From: Deltaproteobacteria bacterium
GTDB taxonomy: Bacteria; Myxococcota_A; Polyangia; Polyangiales; Polyangiaceae
Length of the DNA stretch: 64,000 nt
NCBI GenBank assembly: GCA_016218915.1
Contig: JACRCQ010000005.1
Coordinates: 186,001-250,000 of the forward strand
Direction of reading: 5' to 3'
Shown here: piece by piece, positions 35,231-43,641 of the stretch
Numbering within the stretch: position 1 is the first letter of the stretch
How the letters are laid out: every line of letters starts with the position of its first letter
Program-made: the position numbers and the translations under genes
Notes under the pieces: model-generated
What the model was told of the DNA's origin: nothing
Seen by the model: only the letters and a program-made list of their open reading frames with translations
The model's database searches: none

Positions 35231-36169
35231 CTATCGCGGTCCGCGCTCGGTGAGCGCAACCACCGGTACCGGCGCTTCCCCGAAAGTCTCGGTCTTCGGG
35301 TCGAGCACGCGCGCCGAGACTCGCTCAACCTTCCCCGAATCCGAAATCTCGTACACGTTGTATCCAGCCATGCGTACCGACGCGTTGTGCACCAGCGATG
35401 CACTCGTCGCGCCCACGGACCACAGCTCTCCCGCTCGCGTCGGGATCATCCGCAGCACGCGCCTGTGCAGGTGACCGTGCAAAGCCAACCCGCGGCCGCA
35501 ACCCTGCAGCCGTTCCATGAGCTCCGCCGCATCGCGAAGCCCCTCCAGCCAGGCGTGCATCCCCTTCATCGGCTCTGCGATCGGATGATGGGTCATCAGC
35601 ACCAGCGTGCGCTTCTTCACCTCTTCGTGTGCGAGCAGCCAGCTCAACGCATCGAGCTGGGCCTTGCCGACCACGCCGGCCGCCACGAACGGAAGCCGGG
35701 GCACGGCTGTGGACAGTCCCACCATGGCAACCGGGCCACGTAGCTTGACCACGGGAAACGAGCCGAGGGCGAGCTCTGCGGGCAGCTCGAGATCGCTCTT
35801 GAGGTACCGCTCGAGCTGGGTCTCGAAGCGCAGAGAGCGCGCAGACCCACGCGTGTATCGATCGTGATTCCCAGGCACCAGCGTGATTGCATCCGGGCTC
35901 ATGCCCAGGTCCTGCTCGAGCAGAGCGCACACCGCCTCGAACTCGGTCTCGAGCGACAGGTTCGACACATCACCGGTCACGGCCACGTGATCGATCCCCA
36001 TGGTGGCCAGATCACGCGCCAGCGCTTGCACGACCTCGATCGGGTGGCTTCGCTTGCGCCGCAGCAGCAGGTTCGCGTAGCCGGTCACGCGCTTGTTGGT
36101 CAGAAGACGCCACCGCGGGACACCCTCGAGTGCGAGCACGTGCAGGTCGGAGAAGTGCGCGATCCTCAT
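35231..36169 (-). CDS. Calcineurin-like metallophosphoesterase
   Basis: The 312-residue protein has the five metallophosphoesterase blocks: MRIAHFSDLHVLAL, VAVTGDVSNLS, LVPGNHDRYT, LMTHHPI and HGHLHRR. These bind a dinuclear metal centre that hydrolyses phosphomono- or diesters. No signal peptide is present, so it is probably cytosolic. The ATG overlaps the stop of the upstream gene by one base (TAATG), implying coupling to the formylglycine-generating-enzyme-like gene. The frame is open upstream to 36370, but that is inside the neighbour. The substrate (cyclic nucleotide, lipid or protein) is unknown. Confidence 0.87.
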   Translation of the reverse strand: MRIAHFSDLHVLALEGVPRWRLLTNKRVTGYANLLLRRKRSHPIEVVQALARDLATMGIDHVAVTGDVSNLSLETEFEAVCALLEQDLGMSPDAITLVPGNHDRYTRGSARSLRFETQLERYLKSDLELPAELALGSFPVVKLRGPVAMVGLSTAVPRLPFVAAGVVGKAQLDALSWLLAHEEVKKRTLVLMTHHPIAEPMKGMHAWLEGLRDAAELMERLQGCGRGLALHGHLHRRVLRMIPTRAGELWSVGATSASLVHNASVRMAGYNVYEISDSGKVERVSARVLDPKTETFGEAPVPVVALTERGPR

Positions 36170-37035
36170 TACCCATCCTTGGCGCAGCGAAAGCCGATGG
36201 CCGTGTCTCGGGTCGATGGTGGTCTGAAGCTTCGTGAGGCAGCCCTGAGCCAGGGCATCGCATCCTGGTAGGAGCCGCCGCGCACCACCTTGTACGCACC
36301 AAAGCTCGGTCCCTTGGGATCCGTCACCGGCATCGCCTCGTAGGCGTCTTCGTACGAGTCCGCTGTCCACTCCGCTACATTTCCCGCGAGATCGTCGAAG
36401 CCGTCCGGCGTGCGCCCGTCCGGAAACGAGCCCACCGGCGCGAGCTCCAGGTAGCCGTCGGAGCTGTCCGTCGCATCCGGAGCGAACCTGCCATGGTTGG
36501 CCCGCCGGGTGGCGTAGTGCTCACCCCACGGAAATCGGCGCGCTGCGACGCCGCGTGCGGCTCGTTCCCACTCGGCTTCCGTGGGCAAGCGCTTGCCAGC
36601 CCACCGGCAGTAGGTCTGCGCGTCATTCCAGGTCACCAGCGATACCGGATAGTCGTCGCGCTCGAAGCGCCCACCGCCTTGATCGAATGGCGGAGCATCG
36701 CACACGCCGGCATCGGCGCAGCGAGTGAACTCGAGCACAGTGACCTCGGTGCGATCGAGCCAGTACGAAGAGAGCGTGACCTGATGCTGGGCCAGCTCAT
36801 TGGAGAAGAAGCGCCCGTCGCACTGGGTTCCTCTCGGCTCGCGCTTGCAGGTTTCCATCACGAGCTGAAGCTCGATCGGCTGCGAGCCCATGGAGAAGGT
36901 GCTTCGCGGCAGAAGGATCATCTCGCTCGACGGAGAGCGAAGCGCGGTCACGGTACCCGTGCGCCCGCGACGCGAAGGCGAGGGGAACGCCAACACGAGC
37001 AGGGTTGCGAGGGTGAACCAGCGGAGCACCCCCAA
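36169..37035 (-). CDS. Exported formylglycine-generating-enzyme (SUMF1) family protein
   Basis: The 288-residue protein has an N-terminal hydrophobic leader (RWFTLATLLVLAF) and then the FGE-sulfatase fold: SYWLDRTEVTVLEFTRC, YPVSLVTWNDAQTYCRWAGKRLPTEAEWE, DLAGNVAEWTAD and KVVRGGSYQD...SFRPPSTRDTAIGFR. Most bacterial members bind or modify partners, and only some convert Cys to formylglycine. The two active-site cysteines of true FGE near the C-terminus are not evident, so a binding or structural role is more likely. The coupled downstream phosphoesterase suggests a two-protein unit. Location would be periplasmic or outer membrane. Confidence 0.85.
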   Translation of the reverse strand: MGVLRWFTLATLLVLAFPSPSRRGRTGTVTALRSPSSEMILLPRSTFSMGSQPIELQLVMETCKREPRGTQCDGRFFSNELAQHQVTLSSYWLDRTEVTVLEFTRCADAGVCDAPPFDQGGGRFERDDYPVSLVTWNDAQTYCRWAGKRLPTEAEWERAARGVAARRFPWGEHYATRRANHGRFAPDATDSSDGYLELAPVGSFPDGRTPDGFDDLAGNVAEWTADSYEDAYEAMPVTDPKGPSFGAYKVVRGGSYQDAMPWLRAASRSFRPPSTRDTAIGFRCAKDG

Positions 37036-37094
37036 GGACTAGCACAGGGGCTTCGAGTTGAACCACGGAGGTCACCGAGGCTGGATCTCAGGGC

Positions 37095-37763
37095 TCAGAA
37101 CCCGCACTCTGCCTTGCAGGTGTTCATCCCGCACGTGCCGAGTCCGTTGTACGGGTCAAGCCCAGCGTCGAACTCCCCGACGCAGCCGTCCTGGCAGCTG
37201 GTGTCGGTCGGGTCGGTGCACCGCAGGTTCAGGCAATACGCGAGCGCCATGCAGTCCGCGTTCTTGTCGCACCCACCGCACTCGGTCGCGCACTTCGTCG
37301 TCAGGCACGGGTTGCAGCCTGCCGTACCGAACCTGCACCCTGAGCAGTAGCACGGGTCGTGGCACGCAGCGTCAATGCACCCCACGTACGGAAACAACTT
37401 GCTGGTGCCTGTCTTGTGATCGCCGATGCACTTCGCCTGGCACGTGATGTCCTTGCATGTTGCAGAGCAGGTGAGGATCGCCATGCACTCGGCGTCGTCC
37501 GTGCACGCCTTGGTGCTAGCCGCGCAACCTTCACTCCTTGCCTTCTCGCCGCAGGCCTTGCATTCGTCGGAGGCTCCTTGCGCAGTCGGATCGCAGCCGC
37601 CATCCCCTGCCACTCCGCCAGAACCGCCCTGCGCCGTGCCCGCTGAGCCTCCGACGCTCGAGTCGACGATCGTTCCGCCGCTTCCGCCTGCTGCCTGGGT
37701 GTCGGTCCCGGAGTTGGAGCAGGCGGTGAGAACGGCAGCGATCGCGAGGTAGGCTACTCTCAT
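37095..37763 (-). CDS. Cys-rich lipoprotein, paralog A
   Basis: The 222-residue protein has a lipobox VLTAC15, a Gly/Ser-rich linker (GGSGGVAGDGG) and about 26 cysteines in the rest, with motif pairs CKACGEKA, ACTDDAECMAILTC, AACHDPCYCSGC and CDKNADCMALAYC. The pattern (CxxDxxCxxxxxC repeats) is shared with the next gene upstream, so these are paralogs. All cysteines lie after the lipid anchor, so they are likely disulfide-bonded outside the cell membrane. The start follows GGAAGG. No family is recognised. Confidence 0.75.
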   Translation of the reverse strand: MRVAYLAIAAVLTACSNSGTDTQAAGGSGGTIVDSSVGGSAGTAQGGSGGVAGDGGCDPTAQGASDECKACGEKARSEGCAASTKACTDDAECMAILTCSATCKDITCQAKCIGDHKTGTSKLFPYVGCIDAACHDPCYCSGCRFGTAGCNPCLTTKCATECGGCDKNADCMALAYCLNLRCTDPTDTSCQDGCVGEFDAGLDPYNGLGTCGMNTCKAECGF

Positions 37764-37925
37764 CGCCTTCCAACCCTACCAGGAATGGCAGCATCCGGCA
37801 CGGACCTGCATTCCGCAGCATGATCGGTAGGGCACTGCCAAGGGGATCAGACGGGCAGAGTTTTGCCGCAGCAGCACTGCGGCTACGGTTCTTGCTTTGG
37901 TGTGGTAGTCAGAGGGGGCGGGAAG
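37764..37925 (-). other. Intergenic gap with a hairpin between the Cys-rich paralogs
   Basis: A perfect 7-bp hairpin GCCGCAG-CAGCA-CTGCGGC lies at 37865-37883, about 43 nt after the stop of the upstream paralog. It has no T tract, so at most it is a weak transcription or RNA-stability signal. Nothing else is visible. Confidence 0.4.
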
Positions 37926-38741
37926 TTACTGGCACTGACTCGTGCACTTGGTCGCCATGCAGCCGCCGGAAGAGCCGGCCAGCGCCATCAGCGGATTCAC
38001 ACCGCCGCTAAGCTCGGGCGCGCTTTGGCAGTTACCCATGCAGACCGTGTCGTTGTTCGGGCAGTAGCTGATGCAATACAGCAGGCCCATGCAGGATGCG
38101 TCGTTCGCGCACGCACTGCACTCGTTCATGCAGCTGCCTTCGACGCACTGCCCGCACGCCTGTGCCGGGTCCCAAAGGCCGCAGTTGCTGCAGTAGCAGT
38201 TGCCGTGGCAGGCCGCGTCGTTGCAGCCATAGAACTTCCAGAACTTGGCAACGCCAGTGCTGAACTGCGTCACGCATCCCTCGATGCAGGCGTTGTCCGA
38301 GCACTTGCCGATGCAGTCGTTGAAGCTCACGCACTGCGCGTCGTCCTGGCAGGCCTTTGCCTCAGCTGCGCATGACGAGCCGGCCTTCATGCAGTCGCTG
38401 CACTCGGTCGACTTCTGCTTCGTCGCCGGATCGCAGTTGCCGCCGCCGCCCGTGCCGCCCGTTCCGCCGCCCTGGCCGGCCGTTCCGCCGCCTTGGCCGG
38501 CTGTTCCGCCGCCCTGGCCGGCTGTTCCGCCGCCCTGGCCGGCTGTTCCGCCGCCTTGGCCAGCCGTGCCGCCGCCTTGGCCAGCCGTGCCGCCGCCAGA
38601 GCCGCCCTTGCCGACAACGCTGCCGCCCGTGCCGCCGTCCTTGGGCGTGAAGTTGCCGCCGCCCGTGTCTGACGACGAGCAAGCAAAGAGAGCCACCGCC
38701 GCGATCGAACCAACCATTCCAATCCAGAGACCAGTTCTCAT
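37926..38741 (-). CDS. Cys-rich lipoprotein, paralog B, with heptapeptide repeat linker
   Basis: The ATG at 38741 is preceded by TTGGAGG and gives 271 residues with lipobox LFAC21. A long linker consists of six near-identical heptapeptides GGGTAGQ, encoded by a 21-nt tandem repeat. The Cys-rich domain then runs to the end with CSDCMKAG, ACQDDAQCVSFNDC, AACHGNCYCSNC and CANDASCMGLLYC, matching paralog A in Cys spacing. Probably surface-exposed or periplasmic, tethered by the flexible linker. A TTGACT/TACCCC promoter lies upstream. Function is unknown; the repeat number could vary between strains. Confidence 0.78.
   Translation of the reverse strand: MRTGLWIGMVGSIAAVALFACSSSDTGGGNFTPKDGGTGGSVVGKGGSGGGTAGQGGGTAGQGGGTAGQGGGTAGQGGGTAGQGGGTAGQGGGTGGTGGGGNCDPATKQKSTECSDCMKAGSSCAAEAKACQDDAQCVSFNDCIGKCSDNACIEGCVTQFSTGVAKFWKFYGCNDAACHGNCYCSNCGLWDPAQACGQCVEGSCMNECSACANDASCMGLLYCISYCPNNDTVCMGNCQSAPELSGGVNPLMALAGSSGGCMATKCTSQCQ
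38461..38586. repeat. 21-bp tandem repeat encoding GGGTAGQ units
   Basis: Six 21-bp units of the form G[T/G]TCCGCCGCC[C/T]TGGCC... run in tandem in the lipoprotein linker, with only a few substitutions between units. This is a candidate variable-number repeat. Confidence 0.85.
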
Positions 38742-38788
38742 TGAAGCCTCCAAGCCCACGTCGAGGGTTCCTGTCAGGGGATAACCCT

Positions 38789-38817
38789 GGGGTATCGCTC
38801 CCTGAATCCCGAGTCAA
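38789..38817 (-). promoter_or_regulatory. Possible promoter and operator before Cys-rich paralog B
   Basis: TTGACT (38817-38812), 17 nt and TACCCC (38794-38789) on the minus strand. Next to the -10 box the palindrome CAGGG-GATAA-CCCTG (38775-38789) could be an operator. The -10 is weak. Confidence 0.3.
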
Positions 38818-38926
38818 GACGTCGCTGCGCCCTGGCGCTCACGACTGACTGCTCTTCTCACTTCGTTGATCGCGCTGCCCTGAGCGCAATTCCACATGCT
38901 TGCTGCAACCGCTCTGGGCCGCGAAC

Positions 38927-40240
38927 CTACCTGCGTCTCCGTTGGACGGTGGCCAGCGCGATCATAATCAACGAGATCCATGCGCCCGCATCGCTCCCGC
39001 GGGACTGCGAGCATCCCCCACGCAACGTGAACTCGTTGCTCGGTTCCGCAGCTACCGCATCCGGCGCCCCATCGCTGCCCGCATCTTGCTCAACAGGCGC
39101 GTCCGCTGGCTCCGGTGCGTCTTCCTCTGCCGCATCCGGCAGCTCCGCGTCAGGCCCCGCATCCGGCGCAGTGCACTTGCCATTCTCACAGGTTCCACCG
39201 CCACAGTCCGCGTCCGCTCCGTTGTCCACCAACCCGTCACAGTCGTCGTCCGCGTTGTTGCACAGCTCCGCCGCGCCCGGATGCACCGCAGGATCCGAGT
39301 CGTCGCAGTCGTCGCCCTTGGGGGCAACGCACTCGTTCGAGAACACTCCGTCGCTGTCGAGATCCGCGCAGTCCAACGGCGAAACCCCGGGTTGCACGAC
39401 GCCATCCGCACCCCAAGCGGTCGCGCAGGTTCCCTTTCCACCGTCCACCAGAGCTGTGAAGACCTGTGCCGGGGCTTGCGGAACGAACAGGAAGATGCGT
39501 CCGCCCGCACCCGCACCGCCCTCGTAGTCCTTTGACTTGCCTCCGATTCCCCCGGCGACCTTGAACACGGTCGTCGTGTCGTACGTCGTGAAGACCCAGG
39601 CCAGGATCCGGATCCCGCCACCAGACCCTGCACCCGCCGCTTCGTCCGACGGAGAGCCGTCATTTCCGTTAGCTACTAGCTGGCCGCTGATCTCGATCTT
39701 GCCCGCGCGCAGATCGATCGCGCCGCCGCCGTTGCCGCCGCGGCTCGCTGCTCCGGCATCCCCCGCTGAAGCTGCAGAACCTGAGCTACCCATGCTGATC
39801 ACGTCGAAAGCGTCGTAGAAACCGCCCCGTGTCGAGTTATCGGGAACGCTGCAGGAGCCGTTCACGACACCAGGCCCCCCCTTGCCGCCGTAGCCAGCTC
39901 CTCCACCAGGGAACGGCGGCGGCTTGTCAGCTCCCTTGCCGTTGCCTGGCCCGGTTCCAATCCCGTTGGTCACGCCCTGATGCCCCGCCCCGGTCGCATC
40001 GATTGAGCTCGATGCGTCGATCAGGATCCGATGGGCGATGATCTGGAGCACACCGGTCTGGTCCGTTCCGTCATGAGGCGCGACCTTGATCCTCGCGTTG
40101 TTGGTGAGATGAACCGTGCGGAAACGGTGCGTGCCGCCGAGAGTCTGCTCCTGTCCATCGAGCAGCAAGTCCGGCGACGCCAGCGCAGAAGTGGAACTGG
40201 CAAGGGCGGCCGCGCAGGCGGCGACGGAAACGAGACGCAT
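38927..40240 (-). CDS. Exported MopE-motif protein with MYXO-CTERM-like C-terminus
   Basis: The 437-residue protein has a signal peptide (AALASSTSALASP). Its first 300 residues are Gly-rich with parallel-beta-helix-like strands (IKVAPH..., RILIDASSSIDATGAG, KIEISGQLVANGN), as in surface beta-solenoids. Residues 309-346 hold a MopE-type motif, GDDCDDSDPAVHPGAAELCN...DDDCDGLVDNG, an Asp/Cys-rich loop described as metal binding. An acidic Pro/Asp-rich segment leads to GGCSQSRGSDAGAWISLIMIALATVQRRRR, a Cys-containing tail, hydrophobic helix and Arg cluster. That ending fits the MYXO-CTERM class, whose members are anchored or sorted to the cell surface. Confidence 0.78.
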   Translation of the reverse strand: MRLVSVAACAAALASSTSALASPDLLLDGQEQTLGGTHRFRTVHLTNNARIKVAPHDGTDQTGVLQIIAHRILIDASSSIDATGAGHQGVTNGIGTGPGNGKGADKPPPFPGGGAGYGGKGGPGVVNGSCSVPDNSTRGGFYDAFDVISMGSSGSAASAGDAGAASRGGNGGGAIDLRAGKIEISGQLVANGNDGSPSDEAAGAGSGGGIRILAWVFTTYDTTTVFKVAGGIGGKSKDYEGGAGAGGRIFLFVPQAPAQVFTALVDGGKGTCATAWGADGVVQPGVSPLDCADLDSDGVFSNECVAPKGDDCDDSDPAVHPGAAELCNNADDDCDGLVDNGADADCGGGTCENGKCTAPDAGPDAELPDAAEEDAPEPADAPVEQDAGSDGAPDAVAAEPSNEFTLRGGCSQSRGSDAGAWISLIMIALATVQRRRR

Positions 40241-40691
40241 ACCTGGATCCTACACTGCGGCAGAGCGGATTGAACTAGGAACTGGGGACGGGAATGCGAA
40301 GGCGAATAGAGAACGGATCCGTCCGTCTACTGAGTTCGCGTTTCCGTTGAACGAAGCCGCTGCGGGGTGGGGGTGCGGCGCCCCAAAGGCGCTTGAATAG
40401 CGATTGCCCTGGATCCCGTGGCTGCAACCATCCGCAACTCGTACTGCGTGCCCGAGGTCCATCGGCAGATGATTTGAGCCGACCCCATTCTCGCCGGGAG
40501 GCGTCGCCGCGTGCCCCTGGGCATGGACACCACGCAGTGCAGAGGGCTGGTGCGCACGGATCATGGGAGCGACTCCCAGGATCTCGGTGATCGCTGTGCC
40601 CTCCTCGGTCACAACCCGGCCGCAGCGAAGCAGCTTCGTTCCACGGATCCCCCCATTCAAAATTCCAAATTCGCGTTCGCGTTCCCAGTTC
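40241..40691. other. Intergenic region bounded by inverted repeat copies
   Basis: A weak reading frame (40250-40660, minus) has irregular composition and no start signal, so it is not called a gene. Repeat copies A and B sit at its two ends in inverted orientation, about 425 bp apart. Inside is GGATCC on both sides. No transposase-like sequence is seen. Confidence 0.5.
40273..40314 (+). repeat. Intergenic repeat, copy A
   Basis: Begins AACTAGGAACTGGG and continues with A/G-rich hexamer-like units (GACGGG, AATGCG, AAGGCG). The shared core AACTAGGAAC also occurs inverted at 40688-40697 and 43680-43689. It lies 33 nt before the MopE-type gene start. Confidence 0.7.
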
Positions 40692-40697
40692 CTAGTT
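40668..40697 (-). repeat. Intergenic repeat, copy B
   Basis: Read on the minus strand it starts AACTAGGAACTGGGAACGC. It matches copy A for 14 nt then diverges into hexamer-like units. It overlaps the last codons of the kinase gene, whose TAG stop lies inside the repeat core. Confidence 0.7.
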
Positions 40698-41882
40698 ATC
40701 TCTGTCCCCGCCGTCGCGCGCAGCCTTGCTCCCCGCGTCTCCGCCGTCCGCTGCGCCTGCTTCCGGCGCGGAAGCGTCGCTCGGTCCTGCGTCCTGACGC
40801 GCCGGGAGGCGGGGTGGGGCGGTCTTCACAGGTGACGGAGGCGATGCGTCCAAGGCCTGCAGGTTCCTCGCAGACACGATCTCCATCGGAGTCGCTGCCG
40901 GCTGACGAAGCAGCGTCACCACGACGGTCGACGCGATCGCACCGATGGCGACGCCCCCGATGCCAACGCTCGCCCAGTGCGAAATGGCTCGGGGAGCCGG
41001 CTTGGGCGGGATCACATCGACCTGCGTGCGCGTCGCGTCCTGCATGGTCCCGATCTCGAGCGCAGCCGCCAACGCTTCTCCAAAAGCTTCGCAGGTGGCA
41101 AAACGCCTTGCCGGGTCCTTGCTCAGGCCACGTCCCAGAACTTGATCCACCCGCGGATCGATCGACATCTTCGCTGCGATGGGCGGCGGCTCCTGGGTTC
41201 CGATGCGTGCCGCCACCTCGATCGCGTCGTCGCCAGGGAACGCCCTCGTCGCGGACACCGCTTCGTACAGGCTCGCCGCAAGGGAGAACTGATCGCTCAG
41301 CGGGCTGAAGTTGCCGCCACTGATGCATTCCGGCGCGCTGTAGGCCGGCGTGCCAAGCAGCCCTCCCGCGCGCGTCAGCGTCGAATCCGGCACCCGCGCG
41401 ATCCCGAAGTCGGCGATCTTGGCGCCGAACTCGGCGAGCATGATGTTGTCCGGTTTGACGTCGCGGTGGAGCACGCCCGCCTTGTGCGCGACAGAAAGCG
41501 CATTGCCTATCTCGCGGGCGATTCGCGCGACTTCGATGGGAGGTACAGGCCCTTCCTTGATCCGATCCTTGAGGGTTCGGCCAGCCACATACTCGAACAC
41601 CAGGCACACGCCGTGCTCGTCGTCATCCGACAGATCATGCAATGTGACGATGTTCGGGTGCGCCACGCGGGCCACTGCCTTGGCTTCGTGGCGCATTCGC
41701 GTGAGCAACGCCTCGCGCACGTCTGGGCCGATGTCCAGATCGCTGCGAAGCATCTTGATCGCCACCTCGCGATCGAGCACGGGATCGCTCGCGAGCAGCA
41801 CCTTTCCCATGGCCCCCTGGCCGAGAAGGCGCTTGACCTCGTAGCGGCCGACTCGTTCCGGGAGGCTGCTCGGTGCGCGCAT
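40692..41882 (-). CDS. Membrane-anchored Ser/Thr protein kinase
   Basis: The 396-residue protein has a complete Hanks-type kinase domain: Gly-rich loop LGQGAMGKV (20-28), Lys43 in VAIKML, HRDVKPDN (139-146), DFG (158-160) and TPAYSAPE. A C-terminal membrane helix (about 300-322: VAIGAIASTVVVTLL) separates it from a short extracytoplasmic tail rich in Ala, Asp and Pro. No sensor module is recognisable there. The first ATG (41882) was used. A TTG at 41891 would add three residues. It should signal across the membrane. The neighbouring genes on this strand are small exported proteins. Confidence 0.92.
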   Translation of the reverse strand: MRAPSSLPERVGRYEVKRLLGQGAMGKVLLASDPVLDREVAIKMLRSDLDIGPDVREALLTRMRHEAKAVARVAHPNIVTLHDLSDDDEHGVCLVFEYVAGRTLKDRIKEGPVPPIEVARIAREIGNALSVAHKAGVLHRDVKPDNIMLAEFGAKIADFGIARVPDSTLTRAGGLLGTPAYSAPECISGGNFSPLSDQFSLAASLYEAVSATRAFPGDDAIEVAARIGTQEPPPIAAKMSIDPRVDQVLGRGLSKDPARRFATCEAFGEALAAALEIGTMQDATRTQVDVIPPKPAPRAISHWASVGIGGVAIGAIASTVVVTLLRQPAATPMEIVSARNLQALDASPPSPVKTAPPRLPARQDAGPSDASAPEAGAADGGDAGSKAARDGGDRDN

Positions 41883-41897
41883 GTGCGTCAATCAACG

Positions 41898-41926
41898 TGT
41901 GTAGCGCCCCGGCGGGGTACGGTAAA
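41898..41926 (-). promoter_or_regulatory. Possible short-leader promoter for the kinase gene
   Basis: On the minus strand TTTACC (41926-41921), 17 nt and TACACA (41903-41898). The leader would be only about 10 nt. Confidence 0.3.
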
Positions 41927-41949
41927 GCACAAGTCGCTAGGACGCCACC

Positions 41950-42420
41950 CTACAGCGATTCCTCGTTGCCGGCCTCAGGCGCCGCGTCCGCGCCTGCATC
42001 CCCCTTGGGACGCTTCTCCGGACGCTGCTTCGGCGGGTCGCCGTAATCATGCTGGAGCTTCTTCTTGAGGGAGTTGGCCATGACTTCTTCGTGGTACTGC
42101 GGCATCTGCGGCAACTGCACCACGACCTGGATCTGGCTGGATTGCGGCACCATCTCGATCGAGCCGGGAGAGACCTTGTTGCCCCCCTCGCTGCTCTTGT
42201 ACTCGAACATGATGTAGGCCGCTTCCGGGTCCTTCTCCGTGATCTTCAACCCCATGTCCACGCGAATCATGCGCAGTGCAGCGCTGTAGTTCTGCTCGAG
42301 GGTGTACGAGTTCTGGAACGCGGTACGGGCGCTCGCATCGCTCGTCACCAGAGCACCCGCCCCGATCCCAAAGGCAACTGCACAAAGCAGCACAGGGGCG
42401 AATAGCCGTCGATGGATCAT
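41950..42420 (-). CDS. Exported protein of unknown function
   Basis: A 156-residue protein starting MIHRRLFAPVLLC with a hydrophobic signal/anchor (8-24) and Ala-rich tail. The conserved-looking middle has YSAALRMIRVDMGLKITEKDPEAAYIMFEYK and IQVVVQLPQMPQYHEEVMANSLKKKL, probably a small alpha/beta domain. The C-terminus is Lys/Pro/Asp-rich low complexity (KQRPEKRPKGDAGADA). It lies 67 nt upstream of the kinase gene on the same strand and could be in the same operon. No family is recognised. Confidence 0.7.
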   Translation of the reverse strand: MIHRRLFAPVLLCAVAFGIGAGALVTSDASARTAFQNSYTLEQNYSAALRMIRVDMGLKITEKDPEAAYIMFEYKSSEGGNKVSPGSIEMVPQSSQIQVVVQLPQMPQYHEEVMANSLKKKLQHDYGDPPKQRPEKRPKGDAGADAAPEAGNEESL

Positions 42421-42530
42421 GGCCCGCCGAAGATCGCCGACCCGTGCGCCGTGGGCCAAGTTCAGGGAGGGTCGCCCTGCACGGCTTCTTCCTTGACTTG
42501 CCCCTGTTGCGCGACTCAACCTAGCGGCCC

Positions 42531-43607
42531 GTGCCACCTTCGGAACGCTTCGCTTTCGTACGAAAACACAGCACTCGGCTGGCGCTGTCCGTTCTTGTGG
42601 CGTTCGTGTTCTGGCTCGTGCTGCGCGGCGGCGGCCTGCCCATCCTCCCCGACGCCTCCGTGCTCGGGGCTGTCCGCTGGTGGACCGTGGGCGCCTATGC
42701 CCTCACCCTCGTCGGATGGAGCGTCGTGCGCGCCATGCGCACCCGCCACTTGCTGCGTCCTATCGCAAACGTCCCACCCCGCCAGATCCTCGCTGTGTCG
42801 TGGATCGGCTTCCTTGCCATCTTCGTGCTGCCGTTCCGACTCGGCGAGGTCGTGCGGCCCACGCTCTATCACAACAAGGGCAACCTCTCGTTCGCCGCAG
42901 CCACCGGAACGGTCGGCGCCGAGCGCATCATCGATGGGCTCATCCTCATGATCGTTCTGGGCATCGCGCTGCCTCTCGGCCGTCCCTTGAGCCCGCTGCC
43001 GGATCACATCGGCAAGCTGCCCATTCCAGTGGTCGCTGTTCCGGCCGCGGCCTACAGCATGCTCGTCCTGTTCATTTGCGCGTTCTTCGCCATGGCGCTG
43101 TTCTACTGGCGGCGCGAGTTTGCGCGACGGGTTACGTCTCGAGTCTTTGGTCTGTTCTCGCCTCGGCTTGGGGATTTCCTCTCCCGACAGGTCGAGAAGA
43201 TGTCCGAAGGGTTCCGCTTCCTGCCGTCCCCGAAGCACTTCGTCCCTTATCTGGCAGAGACCTTCCTCTACTGGGCCCTGGCCGCCGCAGGGATGTGGCT
43301 CCTGGCCTGGGGGTGCGGCCTGCACGGCGTCACCTTCGCGCAGGCCTGCACGTTCATGGGGGTGCTCGGCCTCGGTATCATCGTGCCCGGCGCCCCAGGC
43401 TACTTCGGCGCGTTCCAGGGCTCGGTCTACGCCGGGATCGCCCTTTATTTCGACGAGAGCGTCGTGCTCGGCCCAGGCTCGGCCTACGTCTTCCTTCTAT
43501 ATGTCGTGCAGCTCGGCATGATGTTCGTCCATGCCGCCGCCGGGACCCTGATCGATCGCGATCACGCCCCGGCTGCTGCCAACGTCGACGGCCCGAGCAA
43601 GCTCTGA
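42531..43607 (+). CDS. AglD2/LPG-synthase-type polytopic membrane protein
   Basis: The 358-residue protein has about eight membrane helices and matches the lysylphosphatidylglycerol-synthase transmembrane (UPF0104) family. It shares the features RAMRTRHLLRP (about 68-78), FLPFRLGEVVRPTLY-like (LPFRLGEVVRPTL, 101-113), AERIIDGLILMI and the GVLGLGIIVPGAPGYFGAFQ (280-299). The GTG start follows no clear Shine-Dalgarno site. Family members flip or transfer polyprenyl-linked or lipid-linked substrates. The soluble LPG-synthase domain is absent, so it is the stand-alone membrane part. Confidence 0.87.
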   Translation: MPPSERFAFVRKHSTRLALSVLVAFVFWLVLRGGGLPILPDASVLGAVRWWTVGAYALTLVGWSVVRAMRTRHLLRPIANVPPRQILAVSWIGFLAIFVLPFRLGEVVRPTLYHNKGNLSFAAATGTVGAERIIDGLILMIVLGIALPLGRPLSPLPDHIGKLPIPVVAVPAAAYSMLVLFICAFFAMALFYWRREFARRVTSRVFGLFSPRLGDFLSRQVEKMSEGFRFLPSPKHFVPYLAETFLYWALAAAGMWLLAWGCGLHGVTFAQACTFMGVLGLGIIVPGAPGYFGAFQGSVYAGIALYFDESVVLGPGSAYVFLLYVVQLGMMFVHAAAGTLIDRDHAPAAANVDGPSKL

Positions 43608-43641
43608 CCCTCAAACGTGGCCAGCCGCGCGACGATCGCAC

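Noticed and set aside
37865..37883. Intrinsic terminator after Cys-rich paralog B
   Set aside because: The hairpin is good, but on the relevant strand it is followed by AAAACTC rather than a T tract.
40250..40660. 136-residue frame in the gap before the kinase gene
   Set aside because: Irregular composition, no ribosome site, and the ends coincide with repeat copies.
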